Source: Euglena gracilis | Taxonomy: Eukaryota > Euglenida > Euglenophyceae > Euglenales | Direction of reading: 5' to 3' | Assembly: GCA_039621445.1 (NCBI GenBank) | Contig: CP154955.1 | Location: forward strand, 35,319,123-35,383,122 | DNA length: 64,000 bases | Shown here: positions 31,433 through 44,800 of the stretch, in pieces | Layout: each line of letters opens with the position of its first letter | Numbering within the stretch: the first letter of the stretch is position 1 | Translations under genes and position numbers: made by a program | The notes under the pieces: model-generated | Told to the model about the DNA's origin: nothing | Database searches by the model: none | Seen by the model: only the letters and a program-made list of their open reading frames with translations

Positions 31433-32330
31433 CTTGTGGAGGGGTGTGGGTTGCACGAAGCACGAGTCCTCTGAGCTGCGAGAATTGGGAGATCTACATT
31501 GGGAAACAGCTGGAGTTCTGCTTCAAGTCACGGTTTTAGTCAGTTTTCTTTGATCTGTTGGTGATTTTCGGCCTTTGTTTCAGCACATTTTTCATGCTGA
31601 AAGCTTCAAGTGTAACTGAAGGGGAATGCTATTTATGGATATTTTGATGTATTTTTCTGACGTTTTTTGGTAGCCCGATACATGCAGAAATAGTTTCCTC
31701 TGTTGATGGTTTGCAGCCTGGTCCAGCCCAGCTGCTGCTGGGTGGTTGGACTGACCCCTTGGGGGGTTTGAGGAATTCCCTGCCCTCAACACTGCTCAGA
31801 ATTTGGGATGAAGGATAGATACTGCTGGAAAGTGCTGTGAAATAGGAGGGGGAGAGCAAGCACCTCTGATGATGCTGGGCGATGCTGAGCGATGCTGGGC
31901 GATGCTGGTTTTTGGAGACCAGAGGTGGGGTTCCGATGCTGGGCGATGCTGGCTTTTTTTGTATATTTTGAAGAATTAAATCCCATTTTTAGGATAATTT
32001 TCCCACAAAACTCCAGTATCACACCCATCTTGCCATTTTGGATCAATTTTTGTCAATTTTGGGGGCTATTTTGCACTGATTTGGCAAACATTGGGCTAAT
32101 TTGGGTCAATACGAGCACTTTTATGGTGTTTTTGGCCATTTTGCGCCATTTTGGTGATTTTGGGTTGTTTTTCACAATCGTTTGTGGACATTGTTGGCGT
32201 TTTTGAGCAATTTTAGGTTATTTCAAGCCATTTTAGGTTATTTTGGTTGCTTTTTGGGCTTTTTGTGGTCATTTTTTGGCTTTTTTGTGGGCATTTTTGG
32301 GGGCTTTTGTGGTCATTTTGGCTAGGTTGG

Positions 32331-32791
32331 GGCCAATGGATGAAGACATGAGGCAAGACGCAAATATTGGACAAGATCCATTGAATGCAGATACTGGACA
32401 AGGTGCAGTGGATGCAGATACAGGACAAGATGCAGATGTTGGACAAGATGCAGATGCTGGACAAGATGCAATGGATATTAGACAAGATAAAATTTAGACA
32501 AGATGCAGGTACTGGACAAGATGCAATGGATGTAAATACTGGACAAGTGGATGCTGGACAAGATGGTGGACAAGAATGGATGCAGACACTGCAGTTGATG
32601 TAGACAATGGACAAGATGTAGATGCTGGACAAGATGCAGACACTGGTGCAGATGCAGATATGGCACAAGATGCAGATGGTGGACAAGATGCAATGGATGA
32701 CACCGGACAAGATGCCGACGCTGGACAAGATGGAGATGATGGACAAGATGTAGACACTGGGCAAGTTGCAGAGACTGGATTAGTGAAATAA
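32331..32791 (+). repeat. GQDADT-type minisatellite, copy 2
   Basis: Same array as 3412-3912 but about 40 bp shorter, with loss of units around 32470-32500 and 32590. One loss is not a multiple of three, so the repeat frame is broken by TAG. This argues against a protein-coding role. Confidence 0.85.
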
Positions 32792-33730
32792 GGGATCAGG
32801 GGAGATCCTTGTGGCCAATGGTCTAAAATTGGCTATCTGGCAGTAGCCGCTGACCAAAAGCAGGCAAAGGTGGGTTAAATCGGGCAAAGCAGCCAAAGTG
32901 TCCAAAAGTGGCAAGAGTGGCCACAAGTTGTACAGGTGGGTAAATGACCAAATGTGGATAAAATTGGATGAAGTGTATGCAGATGCTGTCGTGGATGCTC
33001 TGGAGGCAGGTTTCTGAGTGAATGTGGGCACAAGAGGTACACCTCCAAGGGCTTCAAAGGCGATGCTGGGCGATGCAGGGCGATGCTGGGCCCAAGGGCA
33101 TGCATGACCAGAGGTGCTTGGGTGAGAGGAACAAGGCCTCGCCAATTGATGTGGCCAAAAAGCACCCCACTCCTGGCACAATTACCGCAGCTTAGGCCCC
33201 CCAAATAGGACCTATTTTTTGGTCCGGTGCTGGAGACCTCCAGGGGGGGTGTTGTTTTTGGGGTGTTATTTTTGATTTTTTTTTGGTCGACTTGGGACTA
33301 AATTTGGTCATTTTTCCTTTTCCATGTGTGAATTGGTATAAATTTGAATCCCCATGTTTTTTGCGCTTCCAAAATGTGAAAGTTGCACAGATCTCACCAT
33401 TTCTGTGCCAAAAATCGGGGTTTGTGAGGGACTTTTTTTCACGACCCCCGGTACTTTACGCCGTCAGGGTGGGTCTTAAATTTGGTGGGGTTTTATTTTT
33501 GGGTTTTTGCTCGGTCTGTCCAGGGGGGGGGTCTGAAATTTCGGGGGAGTTTACGTCCCAGGCTGCAGAGAAGGACATAGAAAGGTGAAAATGGTTCCTG
33601 CTTTTGGGATAACTCTCGTGATGGTGCCTTGACGATGGTCGCTGTTTCTCCTGATTTGTGGTTGCGGGCTCCAGCAGCACACGGGACAGGGCATCCCAGA
33701 CCAACCCCTGCCGGTACCCTGTCCCGGCAG

Positions 33731-36700
33731 GCCGGCGTGACCTCGGACCACGGCAAGACGTTTGCAATGAACGTCATCCCCACGGACAGGACACCTCTGG
33801 TCGGTGGATTTGACTGCAGATCGAGTGACCAGGGAGGGAGCCTTGAATTTCAGGTCCATAAAAACCCTGTCCTATTCTTTGAGTCTTTGGTCAGAGTTTT
33901 TATTCTTTCGGTAAGCAATGACCCACCCTTATGTCATGCTACGTTACGGGGGTTACGGGGGTTCAGGGTCAATTTTGGGGTCAAATTGTTTTTATTTTCA
34001 GGTCAGTTTTGTTTTGTTCCAGAATAGAAACAGCGGCAGGACAGAACAGCGGGCCCTTCCCCGTGCTGCGCAGTAATCCCCCCGGGGGGCCCTGGCGGCG
34101 GAGGCCCGGGCGGGCTTCGATATCCGGGTGTCCCCCACGATGGAAATGGCGAGCATGAAGCAGCTGCTGGATGAGTGGACGACGCAGGAGGGCCAGGGAG
34201 AGGCTCTTTCGCGGGTAGTCAAATTTTACACACAAAAGGATGGGGGTATGACAATGGTCGATTTTGGGGTCTGTTTTTAATGGAAAACCGCAAAAAGACC
34301 CCCAGAAAGACCATTTTCACCATTTTTTGGAATGTTGAGTTGCCTTTTTTGCCGAAATTTTCAACAGAAGTGGAAAAAACTGCCACCATCTTCCGTGAAA
34401 AGTTGAATTTCCCCATCATTAATTTTTCTGAAATTGAAATTTTCTCATCGTTTTTTTCCATCATTTTTTCCCGTCATTATTGTTTCCCTTTTCAAAAGGC
34501 TTTCAACCAGCAACTTGAAATACCGCTCTGGGAGGGAATCTCTGGCACTCCTGCCTTCGGCTCAAACCGCAGTGTTGTCTGCTTCATTTTGCCAACGAAA
34601 GGTACCTGGGGGGCAAAGCCGGGGGATGAAAAATGACGAATTCCATGCACCAGGTGGTGCCCTCAAACCCCCCCTCAGTCAGTCCCCCCCCCCGAGTTAG
34701 TCACCCCCCCCCTGTTAGTTACCCTGGCTGAATTTCCCTTTAAGGGGGGTGACTAACTGGGGGGGGGGGGGCACGGTACCACCCAGGAGCAATTTCAGCC
34801 CACTAAAATACAATTTTCCGCAACTTTGGTATTCGCCAAATTTCGAAGGTTGCATGCGCATTTCCGGCTAAAGCTCATTTCATCAGACGACCAGCAGTGG
34901 CCACAATATTCAGCCACAGTGCAGAGTATTCTTATTCCGAAATTTCCTTGTTCCGGACTGAAAATAAAATTGTCAATGTCCAAACCCAGCTGGGTCGGGA
35001 TCTTCGAGCCCAAAATCTGAGGTGAAGACCCCCCAAAAACCCTCCAAAACGACATTTTCGGCCGTTTTCGACCCCCCTTTTTCAATTTTTTTCCCGCTCA
35101 TCACGCCAAAAATTGGGCATGATGCTGGAGGGGGGGGGGCAGCCTGGCTGGGTGCTGCTGGCTTGAAAAAAATGCTGGCCGACTGGACCCCCGCCGGGGT
35201 TAGGGTCACCCCCGGCTTAAGAGAACCCCTGCGTGCAGTCAAGACTTTTCCTGGCGGTATGAGGTCGTGAACAGTTGCTGGATTATTTTTTTTGTTGCTG
35301 GAACCCCAAAGGGCGCTTAGAACGTTGTCCTCCAAAAGGGCGTTGAAAGGGTATGGGGGAAAAATGACGGGAAAAAGTGATGGGAAAAATTGGCTGCTTT
35401 CCCATAATTTTTGTTTCCTGTCATTTTTGTCTGGACTATATTTTGTAATTTTTGGGGATTGTGCCAGGTCGAAATGCCAGCCAGCCGGACAAGGCTTGTG
35501 CTTAGTCGGGTGCCTACCCCACGGGGGGGGGGGGCTAGGGGCAGGCATCCTATAGCACCCATCCGACCCCCCCGGGGGGGGGTAGGGTTTGGGGGGTGCC
35601 TGCCCATAGCAGGCACCCCTCCGACCCCGGTGCCAGGGCCCGGAAAAGGCCATTTTCAATGAAAATTTTCTGGGTCCCCCCCGGACCCCCCGGATCCCCC
35701 CGGGGGGTGTGCCTGCTAGGGGCAGGCCCTTATAGCACCCACCCCCCTCCCCCCCGGTCCGTAAGCAGGGCCGGACCCCCCCTGCACCTCCACTCCCTGG
35801 GGGGTCCAGCTGGCCTTTTTCCAGCCGGCCCGCAGGACCCCCCCAGCTGTAGGAAAACTCTGGTTGCATATCCACAAAACGTGTGTTTGCACGCGCATGC
35901 AAAAAAGGTTGCACACACATCTTTGTGGCACACCCACCTGCTTAACAATGTGTTTTCACCGAAGCACAAAAGGGAACTTGCAGACCCCCCACAAATTTAA
36001 TGAGATTGCGACGGTGAAAATTGTCCCAACTGTGCCAGTCATTGGTGCCGACGGAAAATGAAGCAGGGCCCAGCCAGGCGGTCTCTTCTCAGAGTGTTCA
36101 CCACGAAATCAAAATGCTCAGCTACGCTCGCCGAGCCTCTCCCTGCCACCGGGGTGTCGTGGAACTACGCCCACTGGACCGCGCCCACGATGGAGCACCA
36201 GGTCACCCCCGCGGACCGGCAGCAGTGTCCCTGGTACGGGGTGTTGGAGGACGCCGTGGCTGCCATGGGGAAGACGCTGGAGCCGGAGATCTTCCCGGGT
36301 GTGCGGGGGCTGTCCTTCTGTGGGGCGGGGTCTCTGGAGAAAAAGAAAACAAGAAATCGATTTTATGTCGACCTCCTGTCCTTGCATGTGGTGCACGCCA
36401 AGGTAAAGCGCAACATAGCAGGAGGAGGTCGCAATGAACATAAACAGAGGGTTCAGGCTCACCCCAGCATCTATTTTTGGTCAAAGATGAACAGATTGAC
36501 TGTTGTTTTCTGGATTTTCCGAGGGGACGGTATAATTGGGGGGGGGCATGGTCTAAATGGCGGTGGGGGGGGTTATTTTAGGTGAACTTTTGGCCCAAAG
36601 TCTCAATGTTCTGAAATAACCACAGAAGTGACCCAACGCTGGAGATAACCTGAACAGAAGTCTGTAACCTCAAACCTGGTGAATGCCCCCACCACTCGCC

Positions 36701-37845
36701 AGTGTTTTACTCCTTTTTTTATGTGAATTTCACCTCCCTTTGATTATCTTCTGGCCTTCCCTTTCCTTTTGATGCTGCCTCTGGCCATACCCTTTTTCTT
36801 CCCCAGCTGCCACCGACTCAAGGTTTATTCGCTCCCTGGGCATCCCAACCAGTGGGGCTTCCTTGCACCTTCATTCCGATGGGAGTAAAGGTGAACCCCC
36901 CCCCTCAAATGGAAGGCCAACCTTTCCACCCGTTTGTTAAATCAGTGGGGGGTACAAGTTTCAGTCAAAACTTCTCTGGGCACAAATGGGGTTTCTATTG
37001 GGTACAAATGTGGTCAGCGAGGCATATGACAATGTTCATAGTTTGTGGCAAATGACCATTTCCCCCCCAGAAAACCACCAACCCATCTCAATCAGAAGCA
37101 GGCTTGTTCTTAATCGGGTGCATACCCCACGGGGTGGGGGTGGCACCTCATAGCACCCGATCCGACCCCCCCCCCCCGGGGGGGGTAGGGTTTTGGGGGG
37201 GTGCCTGCCCATAGCAGGCACCCCCCTCCGACCCCGGCGCCAAAGGCGCCGCGGGCCCGGAAAAGGTCATTTTCAATGAAAATTTTCTGGGTCCCCCCGG
37301 ACCCCTATCCCCCCCCGGGGGGGGGGGTGCCTGCTAGGGGCAGGCACCCTATAGCACCTACCCATCCCCCCCCCCGGTCTGTAAGCACAAGCATGATCAG
37401 AAGTCCAATTGCTACGAGCCACATACTTGGTTCAACTTGAAGGGTCCCCCCCAACTTTTGCTTGAACCCAAGGGGTGCTTTTGATTCAGGGCATTGATTA
37501 TTTGGCAACCGCATTTAAAGTATGACATGGACAAATTTTTGAAATTGAAAACACTCTCATTCTGCATGTTTTCCTTATTTTCAGATCTTTCCATGTGATG
37601 GGCTTCAAAGGTGTCCTTTCATTTTATTGATGCACACAGTGACGCCTCCCTTCTATTCTGGTGCAGCTTTCTTGCCTGCCCTCCGACCCCTTCCCCCACT
37701 GCCCCCGGCGTTCGGCTTCTCGCCGCTGGCCAACAGCCCCATCCTGCTGCACGAGCACAACGAGTACATCGACGAGGGCGTGTTTCTCGAGGGCATCGAC
37801 GTGTATGTCCGCATCATCCAGGCCCTGGCTGATGCCCGCTTCTGA
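33731..37845 (+). pseudogene. ACY1: Aminoacylase-1, 5'-truncated duplicate (copy 2)
   Basis: Exons 33731-33783, 34100-34190, 36151-36298, 36807-36846 and 37707-37845 reproduce the last five ACY1 exons with the same nonconventional borders (CAG at 33787, 34194 and 36850; CTG at 34092, 36143 and 37699). Amino-acid changes are nearly absent. The first two visible exons are missing because the duplicate starts in intron 2. It is not a decayed gene but, most likely, the same gene assembled twice; the pseudogene label marks truncation only. Confidence 0.85.
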
Positions 37846-38894
37846 TTGGCCCGCCCCGCCCCACAGTGCTATGTCCCAAACTGCTTTACTGCCACGTCCC
37901 GCGCACGGCCATGCCGGTATTGCCGCAGGATTGGTCGGTTTATATCTCCGCCCTCAGCACCCTGAACTCCCCACTGCTCTCCCAAAGTGACTCCCAAGTG
38001 AAGTTCATTCCAAGTTGGTGCCCCGATCACCACTGTGGGAGTCTTGCCGTGCCGTGCCGAGTGGCGTCTGTTTGTCAGGCGCCAGATGCAAGGGGTCATA
38101 CGTTGTTTTGTTTGGGGTAAACCCCCCTCCCAAATAACACCCCCCCCCCAAATAACACCCCCCCCTCGGGGGCCGATTTCGATTTCGCCCAAATAACGCA
38201 CTCCCCTGTTTCCCTTTGGTTTTCCATGTAAAAATAAGACCCCCCCAAATAACACCCCCCCCGGGGCCCCAGTTCGGGTGCCCAAATAATTTCACACCAC
38301 AGTGCAAAGGCCTGTGGCTGCGATGCAGACATGCACATATCAACTGGGCTTTGGGCCCCTCCCAAGCAACGGGTTAGTGCCCCACTTCTCTGATCAACAA
38401 GGGACACGACTTCAGGCCACAGCCTTCTGGGGGGGACTCGGAAAGGTTCAGCGGCCAGCCAGCATCCCCCTCGACAACCCCCAGCTGATTGCAGTGGCCT
38501 GCCCTCGCCGCTCCGTGCGCACACCCCGCCAGGCCGTATTTTAGTCAGGTGCCGACCCCCCCCCCCGGGGGGGGGTAGGGCACACGGCCAAAAGTGCCCA
38601 AGCACAGACCCCGGCGCTGAAGGCACCGGGGAGCCAAGAATGGCCTATTTTCAAAGGAATGTGCCTGGGAACAGGCCGAAATCTGACCCCCCAGGGGGGG
38701 GTAATGCCTGCCTGGGCAGGCACCCCAAGGCACTCCGGACCCCCCCGGGGTTGGTAAAAAAAACAGCCTGGACCCCGCCTCTGCTCTTTCTGCCAGCTCC
38801 CCAGCCCCTTCCCCCCACACCCCAGGTCCTCCCCCCCTCCTGTGCCTTTCCCCCAGGCCTCACAACCCCTCCACTCATTCTCCCACCCACCCCC

Positions 38895-41800
38895 ATGGTG
38901 TGCTGCTACCACCTGCAAGGCCGCTGCACGTTTGGGACCCGTTGTCGACGCTCCTGCCAGGGATGGTCGACGTCTTCGCCGGGTCCACCCGGTGGGCCAA
39001 TAGCAGAGCTGAGATGTATTTTAGGGTTGTCCGGGTACAAATGATGGCGGCCCACGCTGCCCATCCAACAGTGGGGGATTCGCTGTGCTTTTTGGGGGGT
39101 CATTGAGGTTCTGCATAGTCCTAAACTGTAACTCACCAACGTCATTGGCATGCGACTTCTCTATGGCTTATTGTTGAAGCCAAAGGGTTTGATGACGCTT
39201 TTTTGAAACTGCAGCCAGGACTGATAATGCAAGTCATCAGTTCTATCCCAGCACCACTTCAAGAGGCTTATTCTGGCTTTCCTTGCCATGACTGCCAGTA
39301 TTTGTTCAAAGTGATAAACCCCTGCTTTCTAAACCCATAACCGGCTCTGGTTTTTTTTTGGGTCAGCTGCAGGAAGAGTTCTTTGTAAGTTGTGGAGGGG
39401 GGTTGGGGGGGGTAGTGTGACCTCCACAAATAACCCAAAAGGCTCCGGCAACGTTCGTCTAATGACTGTTGGCAAAAATGCTAAATATAGTGTGCGGCTT
39501 TGTGGCACAAGAAACTCCCCACCCAGAAGGTTGGAAAAGATGGGCACTTTCGATCTGTGCCAGTGTCCAGTTTTCGGACATTTACAAGGCATTGGCTCCC
39601 GTTTTTGCCATCATCGTACCATCTTCCCAGAGCCGATTCCCGCAGTTCAATGCTTTGATGAGGCCGCTCGTCACGCAGGAAAGGGCCAAAAAAGCACAGG
39701 AGGCCAACCAGGGGATGGTTTTAAAGTGTTACGTCCTACGTGTGTGTTGGACCAAGCTGGACACGCCAAATTAAATAATACACCCTTGAGATGAAAAACT
39801 TATTTTCCACAGGAAACAAGGATGGATGTTGATATTGGGTTTGGGGGTCCCGAAAAAGCCCGATACATTGCCCCCCCCCCCGACATCCTCGATAAATCCG
39901 AGAAAAAGCGATACGGAGGAAAAATTTAGGCCAACCTTGGGGCATTTTGGGTCATTTGAAGCCACTTTATGCCCGTTTGGACCCATTTTGGCAATTTTGG
40001 GTCGCCTTGCGCCCTTTTGGGCACTGCGGACCATTCTAGGCCGTTTTTTTTGGTCCATAAGGGTTCCTTTGGGCCACTTCTGGCAAGTTTTGCAAATTTA
40101 GGCAATTTTCAGCACAATTCGGGCATTTTGGCCATTTTTGGCCATTTTTGGCTTTTTTTTTTGACGTTGGGCCCATTTTTAGCTAATTCAAGCTATTTTT
40201 GGACCCCTTTGGCCATTTTGGGCCATTTTTGCCCATTTTGGCCACTTTGAGATATTTTGGGCCATTTTGAACATTTTGGAAGGTAATTACTAATTCGGTG
40301 CTGAACTCCCGACTTGATGACAGGCATACATTTTCCCCAAATTTTGCTGTTCGGAGATTCCTAATTTGGTTATAACAGGGACCAAAAACAAGGGAAAGGT
40401 ACATTAACCCCCCCCCCCCGATAAAGCCAATATTTTCCGATATTTTTTTCGGACCCGATAAAATTGATATTTTCAATAAAGCTGACATGGGCCGATATCC
40501 AATATCCATCCTTTGAGGAAATCCATAGAAACACAACAAATTTTTCTTAGGCTTGACGAAGAAAGTGTGCGTTTGCTTTTGTTTTCGACTCATAGGAAGG
40601 GGGACTCAAAAATGCAGGAAATTCGGAGGAGAGATATGTGAAAAGAATGGCCAATCTCTGACTGTTTTCCACATAATTTGCCTTTGTTTGGCACAATTTC
40701 TTTCATTGAGACAATTTCCTTAGGATTTTGATATTGATGGTGACAAAAAGGGATAGAAGAGGCTGGAGAATCTCTCTTCATTCCCGTTCATTCATTGGGT
40801 TGGTCTATGAAAATCCTGAGATGGGAGTCCTTCTTCCTTTTTGAACGTTGGCAGGTAAATTTGGGGTTATTGCACTGACTGAGCATTCAGAAACCAGCCC
40901 AAAAGCACACCCGTGCCGTAGTGTTATGTTTGGGGTGGGGTTTGACAGCCTCCTCAAGTGGCAGGAAGCCGTCGGGGTTGGACAACCACTTATGGGGGCC
41001 AGCGGCGGGAGACAGCACGGACTTCTTGGCCGGCCCTGAGCCCCCACGCCGACGACGGGGCCCCCTGCCAGTACGGCGCCGCGTGCCGCGTGCCGGAGCA
41101 CCAGCGGCGGGCCGGGCGCCAGGCGCAGCGTCGATGGGACGCCTACGTCGCCTTCCTGCGGGAGCTCCACACCCCGGTCTCGGACCCTGCCTTCCTATGT
41201 TGCGTGTCGGTGGACGTCGTCCGCATGGTTTGCTGCTGGCAGGTCGCACCCAACAGCAGCAGTGTAATCGTGCAAGTCAGTTTCCACCTCTGGGAAAAAG
41301 GACGAAACACGGTCTGGAACGCCAGTTGGAATGTTAACCAATGGTAATCTCGTTGGGTGTCTTTCTCAGTTAATCATTGAAGGATGCACACATATTATCA
41401 ACACCAAACTTCAAAAATGCCAGGCGGGAGGTTTGGAATCGTTTGCCAATTTGATTTTTCAGAACTCTGGTACCAACAAGTTTTTGCCCTCGGGCCCTTG
41501 ACCTATGTATTAGGTAATTACCAGTTGCTTTCTGGGTGATATACCACTGCTGACACACACGTACACAAACACATGCGTGCGCATGCACGCATGTACGCGC
41601 GTGCACGGACATGCACATGTATGTGCATGTGTGTTGTAAGGATGGCTCTAACCGAAATCATCAAAAAGCAGGACTTCCAGAATGGGGCCTCAGCGGCAGA
41701 ACGGCCCCGACCACCTGCGTCGACAGAATGGGCGCTGCCCCCGCTCTTGCCGGTTGTACGCCTGTCCCCTGCTGCGGAGGAGAGGATGGAGCGGCGGTCA

Positions 41801-44800
41801 GGGGTGTGCCGGTGCCCCTTGCATGTTTTCCTCCTCGCTCCCCATTGAAGCTGCACCTTCGGATGGATGTACTGGCAGGCAGCAGGCAGCTTCCTTCCTT
41901 TTTGCTGCGTTTTTAAAAAAAATGTCGATTTGGGCAGCAGCACACATCGACAAAGAAAAATTCTTTAGGTGCGAGATCCGCCGCCTAAGTGTCCCCCCCC
42001 CCCTGGACCAGAAGGGGGTCCAACCCCCCCACCTGCCTTATATCGATCCCTGGTTTGTACCTGATGTTCCCCCAACCTTGCATTTACCGCACAAAAGCGG
42101 CCATTCCGGAAGCAGTAATTCCCGGATGATGAGAACGTATAAGACCCAAAGTTCGCAGGCTGTAACCCCCCCCCCAATTAGAAGCCCCCGGGGCTACAAT
42201 TCGGTCACTCTGCGGAAAACCTGAGGGGGGGGGCTTCTAATTGGGTACCGTTTGTCTAAAAGAAAAAAACTTCGGCCGCGGCCGATGCGGGGATCGAACG
42301 GGGTCCAACTTTAAAAGTTTGCAAGACGCATTTTTTTTGAGTTTTGGGTGGATAGGCCATGTTTCAAGGATACCAGATATCAGTTTTGTTCCCAGTGTCA
42401 ACCTGTTTTTGTGGAGATTTTTCGAGTTTTTCACCATTTTTCGGAAATTTTTTCGTCAAATTTCCCCCGGCTTTGCCGGGGGGGGGGGGCTGTTATTTGG
42501 ATTTTTGGTGGGAAACCCGGGGGGGGGGGCTTCTATTTGGGGGGGTTGTTATTTGGGGGGGGGGCTTCTCCCAAAAGGCCATAAATTCAAAACGTCTTAG
42601 ATTGCGTGGTTGCACAAGGCAAGTCTTCTTTTATGAGCTAAGTGCGAAGCAGACCACCAAAGTTGTTGCCGGGGGACACGGCGCCGAAGCGACAAAAGGT
42701 GGGAACTGGGTCAAACTGCCCTTCCCCCCGCCCCCGGAACAACTATTGCCCCTCAGGGGGGGCCATTTAGTTCTTGGCTAACATGTGTTTATAGTGACCC
42801 CAGCAAAGGAGGAATATTTTGTGGATTATCATGTGTGTCGATCCTTTCACACCTGCCCACATAAGCGTGCACAGACAGACAGACAGACGGACGGACGGAC
42901 GGACGGACAGGCAGACAGACAGACAGACAGGGAGAGACGTGCGCACTTCGACTTCCATTGCAGGATCCCGAGGCAAGTCCCATTTTACCCTGATGACGAG
43001 GGTGCTGGCGTTCCTGGACCTGCCAACCCTCCTCTCCTGCCGCCCTGTGTGCTGGGCATGGCTGGCGGTGGCGGAGAGGCGGCCATTGAGCGCCGTACAC
43101 CTCGCCGGGTGTGCCGCCGTTGCAGGTCGCCCTCAACAGCCTTGGCCCGCTCATGGCCAACGCCCAATAAGGGTTTTTTTTTTTTAGCCTTGGACCCCAG
43201 GTGGGGGGAGGGGGGGGTGGGTGGGTCCGGCCGAGCCCCCCCCCCCCCCCCAGGGGTGGGTCCCCCAGGGGCCGGTGGGTTGAACTTTTCGGCGCCGAAG
43301 GCGCCGAAAATTTTTTGAAAAAGGTGCTATCTTTGGCATTTTTCGCAATTTTGGGCCATTTTCGGGGAGAATTGAGTGAGTCCCCCGGGACCCCCAGGGG
43401 GGGGGGCACAGGGGGAGGGTGGGTGAGGGGGACCCCCCCCCTCCCCCCCGGTCTTAAAAAAACCTGCCCAATCTATATGGATCGAGAAGGGTGGCTCCAA
43501 TAAAATTGCATCGACGTGCTGCATTCTTTCTGTGACGCGCTGATTCAGCATGATTGGTGGGCAGGTTTCAGGATTTGAAAGGTACATTTCGAGCCACCAG
43601 GCTTGGGCCGGAGGGATGCGCGGCGGAACATGCATCACCCGACAAAATGGAATGACGGATTTTGTGTGGATTCGTGTGCACCGCCCTCTCCCTGTCCCCC
43701 ATTGAGCGCATGTGGGCATGTGCGTCTGGCACCGTTTTTGTCATGATGGAACTGGACTCACGCCACCACTGGTTGAAAACGGGAATGCTGTCCGACCGTT
43801 TGCCCACCAACCCTCCGCCCCCTCCCTGTGCAGCGGCTGGCAGTACTCCCCGGCGGTGGAGGAAGCGGTCCGGGCCCACCGGTGGGGCCCTCTCCTGGGG
43901 GCCGCCGCCCTGCGACCAGCGCCGCTCCGCTGCCCTCTCTCTTCTCACCCCACGCCGGGTGCGGAAAGTTGTTCTGACAGGAAGGGTGACAAACTTGAAA
44001 GGCCCCGAGTCTGGAGGCTTCTAATGCCCTCTGTGTCAAATGGTGTGACTCAAGATCAGACTCCTACAAATTTATTCTTTTTTTTCAAGGCCTCCTCAGC
44101 CCCCTGCTCACCACTTCCAGGCCTGGTAATTCCCCCAGGTATGTCTTGTGGTGAAGTGAACCTCAACACACACCAAAATACGATACTCTCCGCCTGTGGA
44201 GAGATCACCAACGGACTGCAGGGGGGGGGTGGCAGGTCGGCAATGCAGCAGTGGCAAAGGCAGTGGAAATGGCGGAAATGAGTCCACTGCCCCAAAGGCT
44301 GTGCCCCAGCCTCCTGTGTTCCGCCCACTGGAGAGGAGCGCCGGTGGGGGAGGCGGTACGTAACGCGCCTGTTGACGCAGCTCGACCCCGGCTGTCCCAC
44401 ACAGGCAGCCGCCCGGCAGGCCTCGGCCGACGCCACACTCCATCCCTGCGGTGTGGCTGTGTGGGGGACTGGGGCACTGGACAGGATGTGGGGCGCTGGC
44501 AGCCTCAGATCCCGGGAAGGGGAGCGCCGGACCGACCCCAGGGGGTCCCGAGATGCCCCCCCCCCCCCAAAGGTCAATTCTTACGGTGCTTTGGGCCCAA
44601 TTTTTTTTGTATTTTTTGACAAAATTTTGTCCCAAAAATGGCCAAAATGGCACTTTTGGCCGTTTTGGGGGGGGTCAAAAAAATTTTCGGCCTGCGCAAA
44701 GCGCCGGGTTAGAACCAGTCACCCCACCCACCATCGAACCCTGGAATGGGGGGAACCCCCCACCTGCCTATCGAACCCTGGATTTATGTTGCTTATTTAC

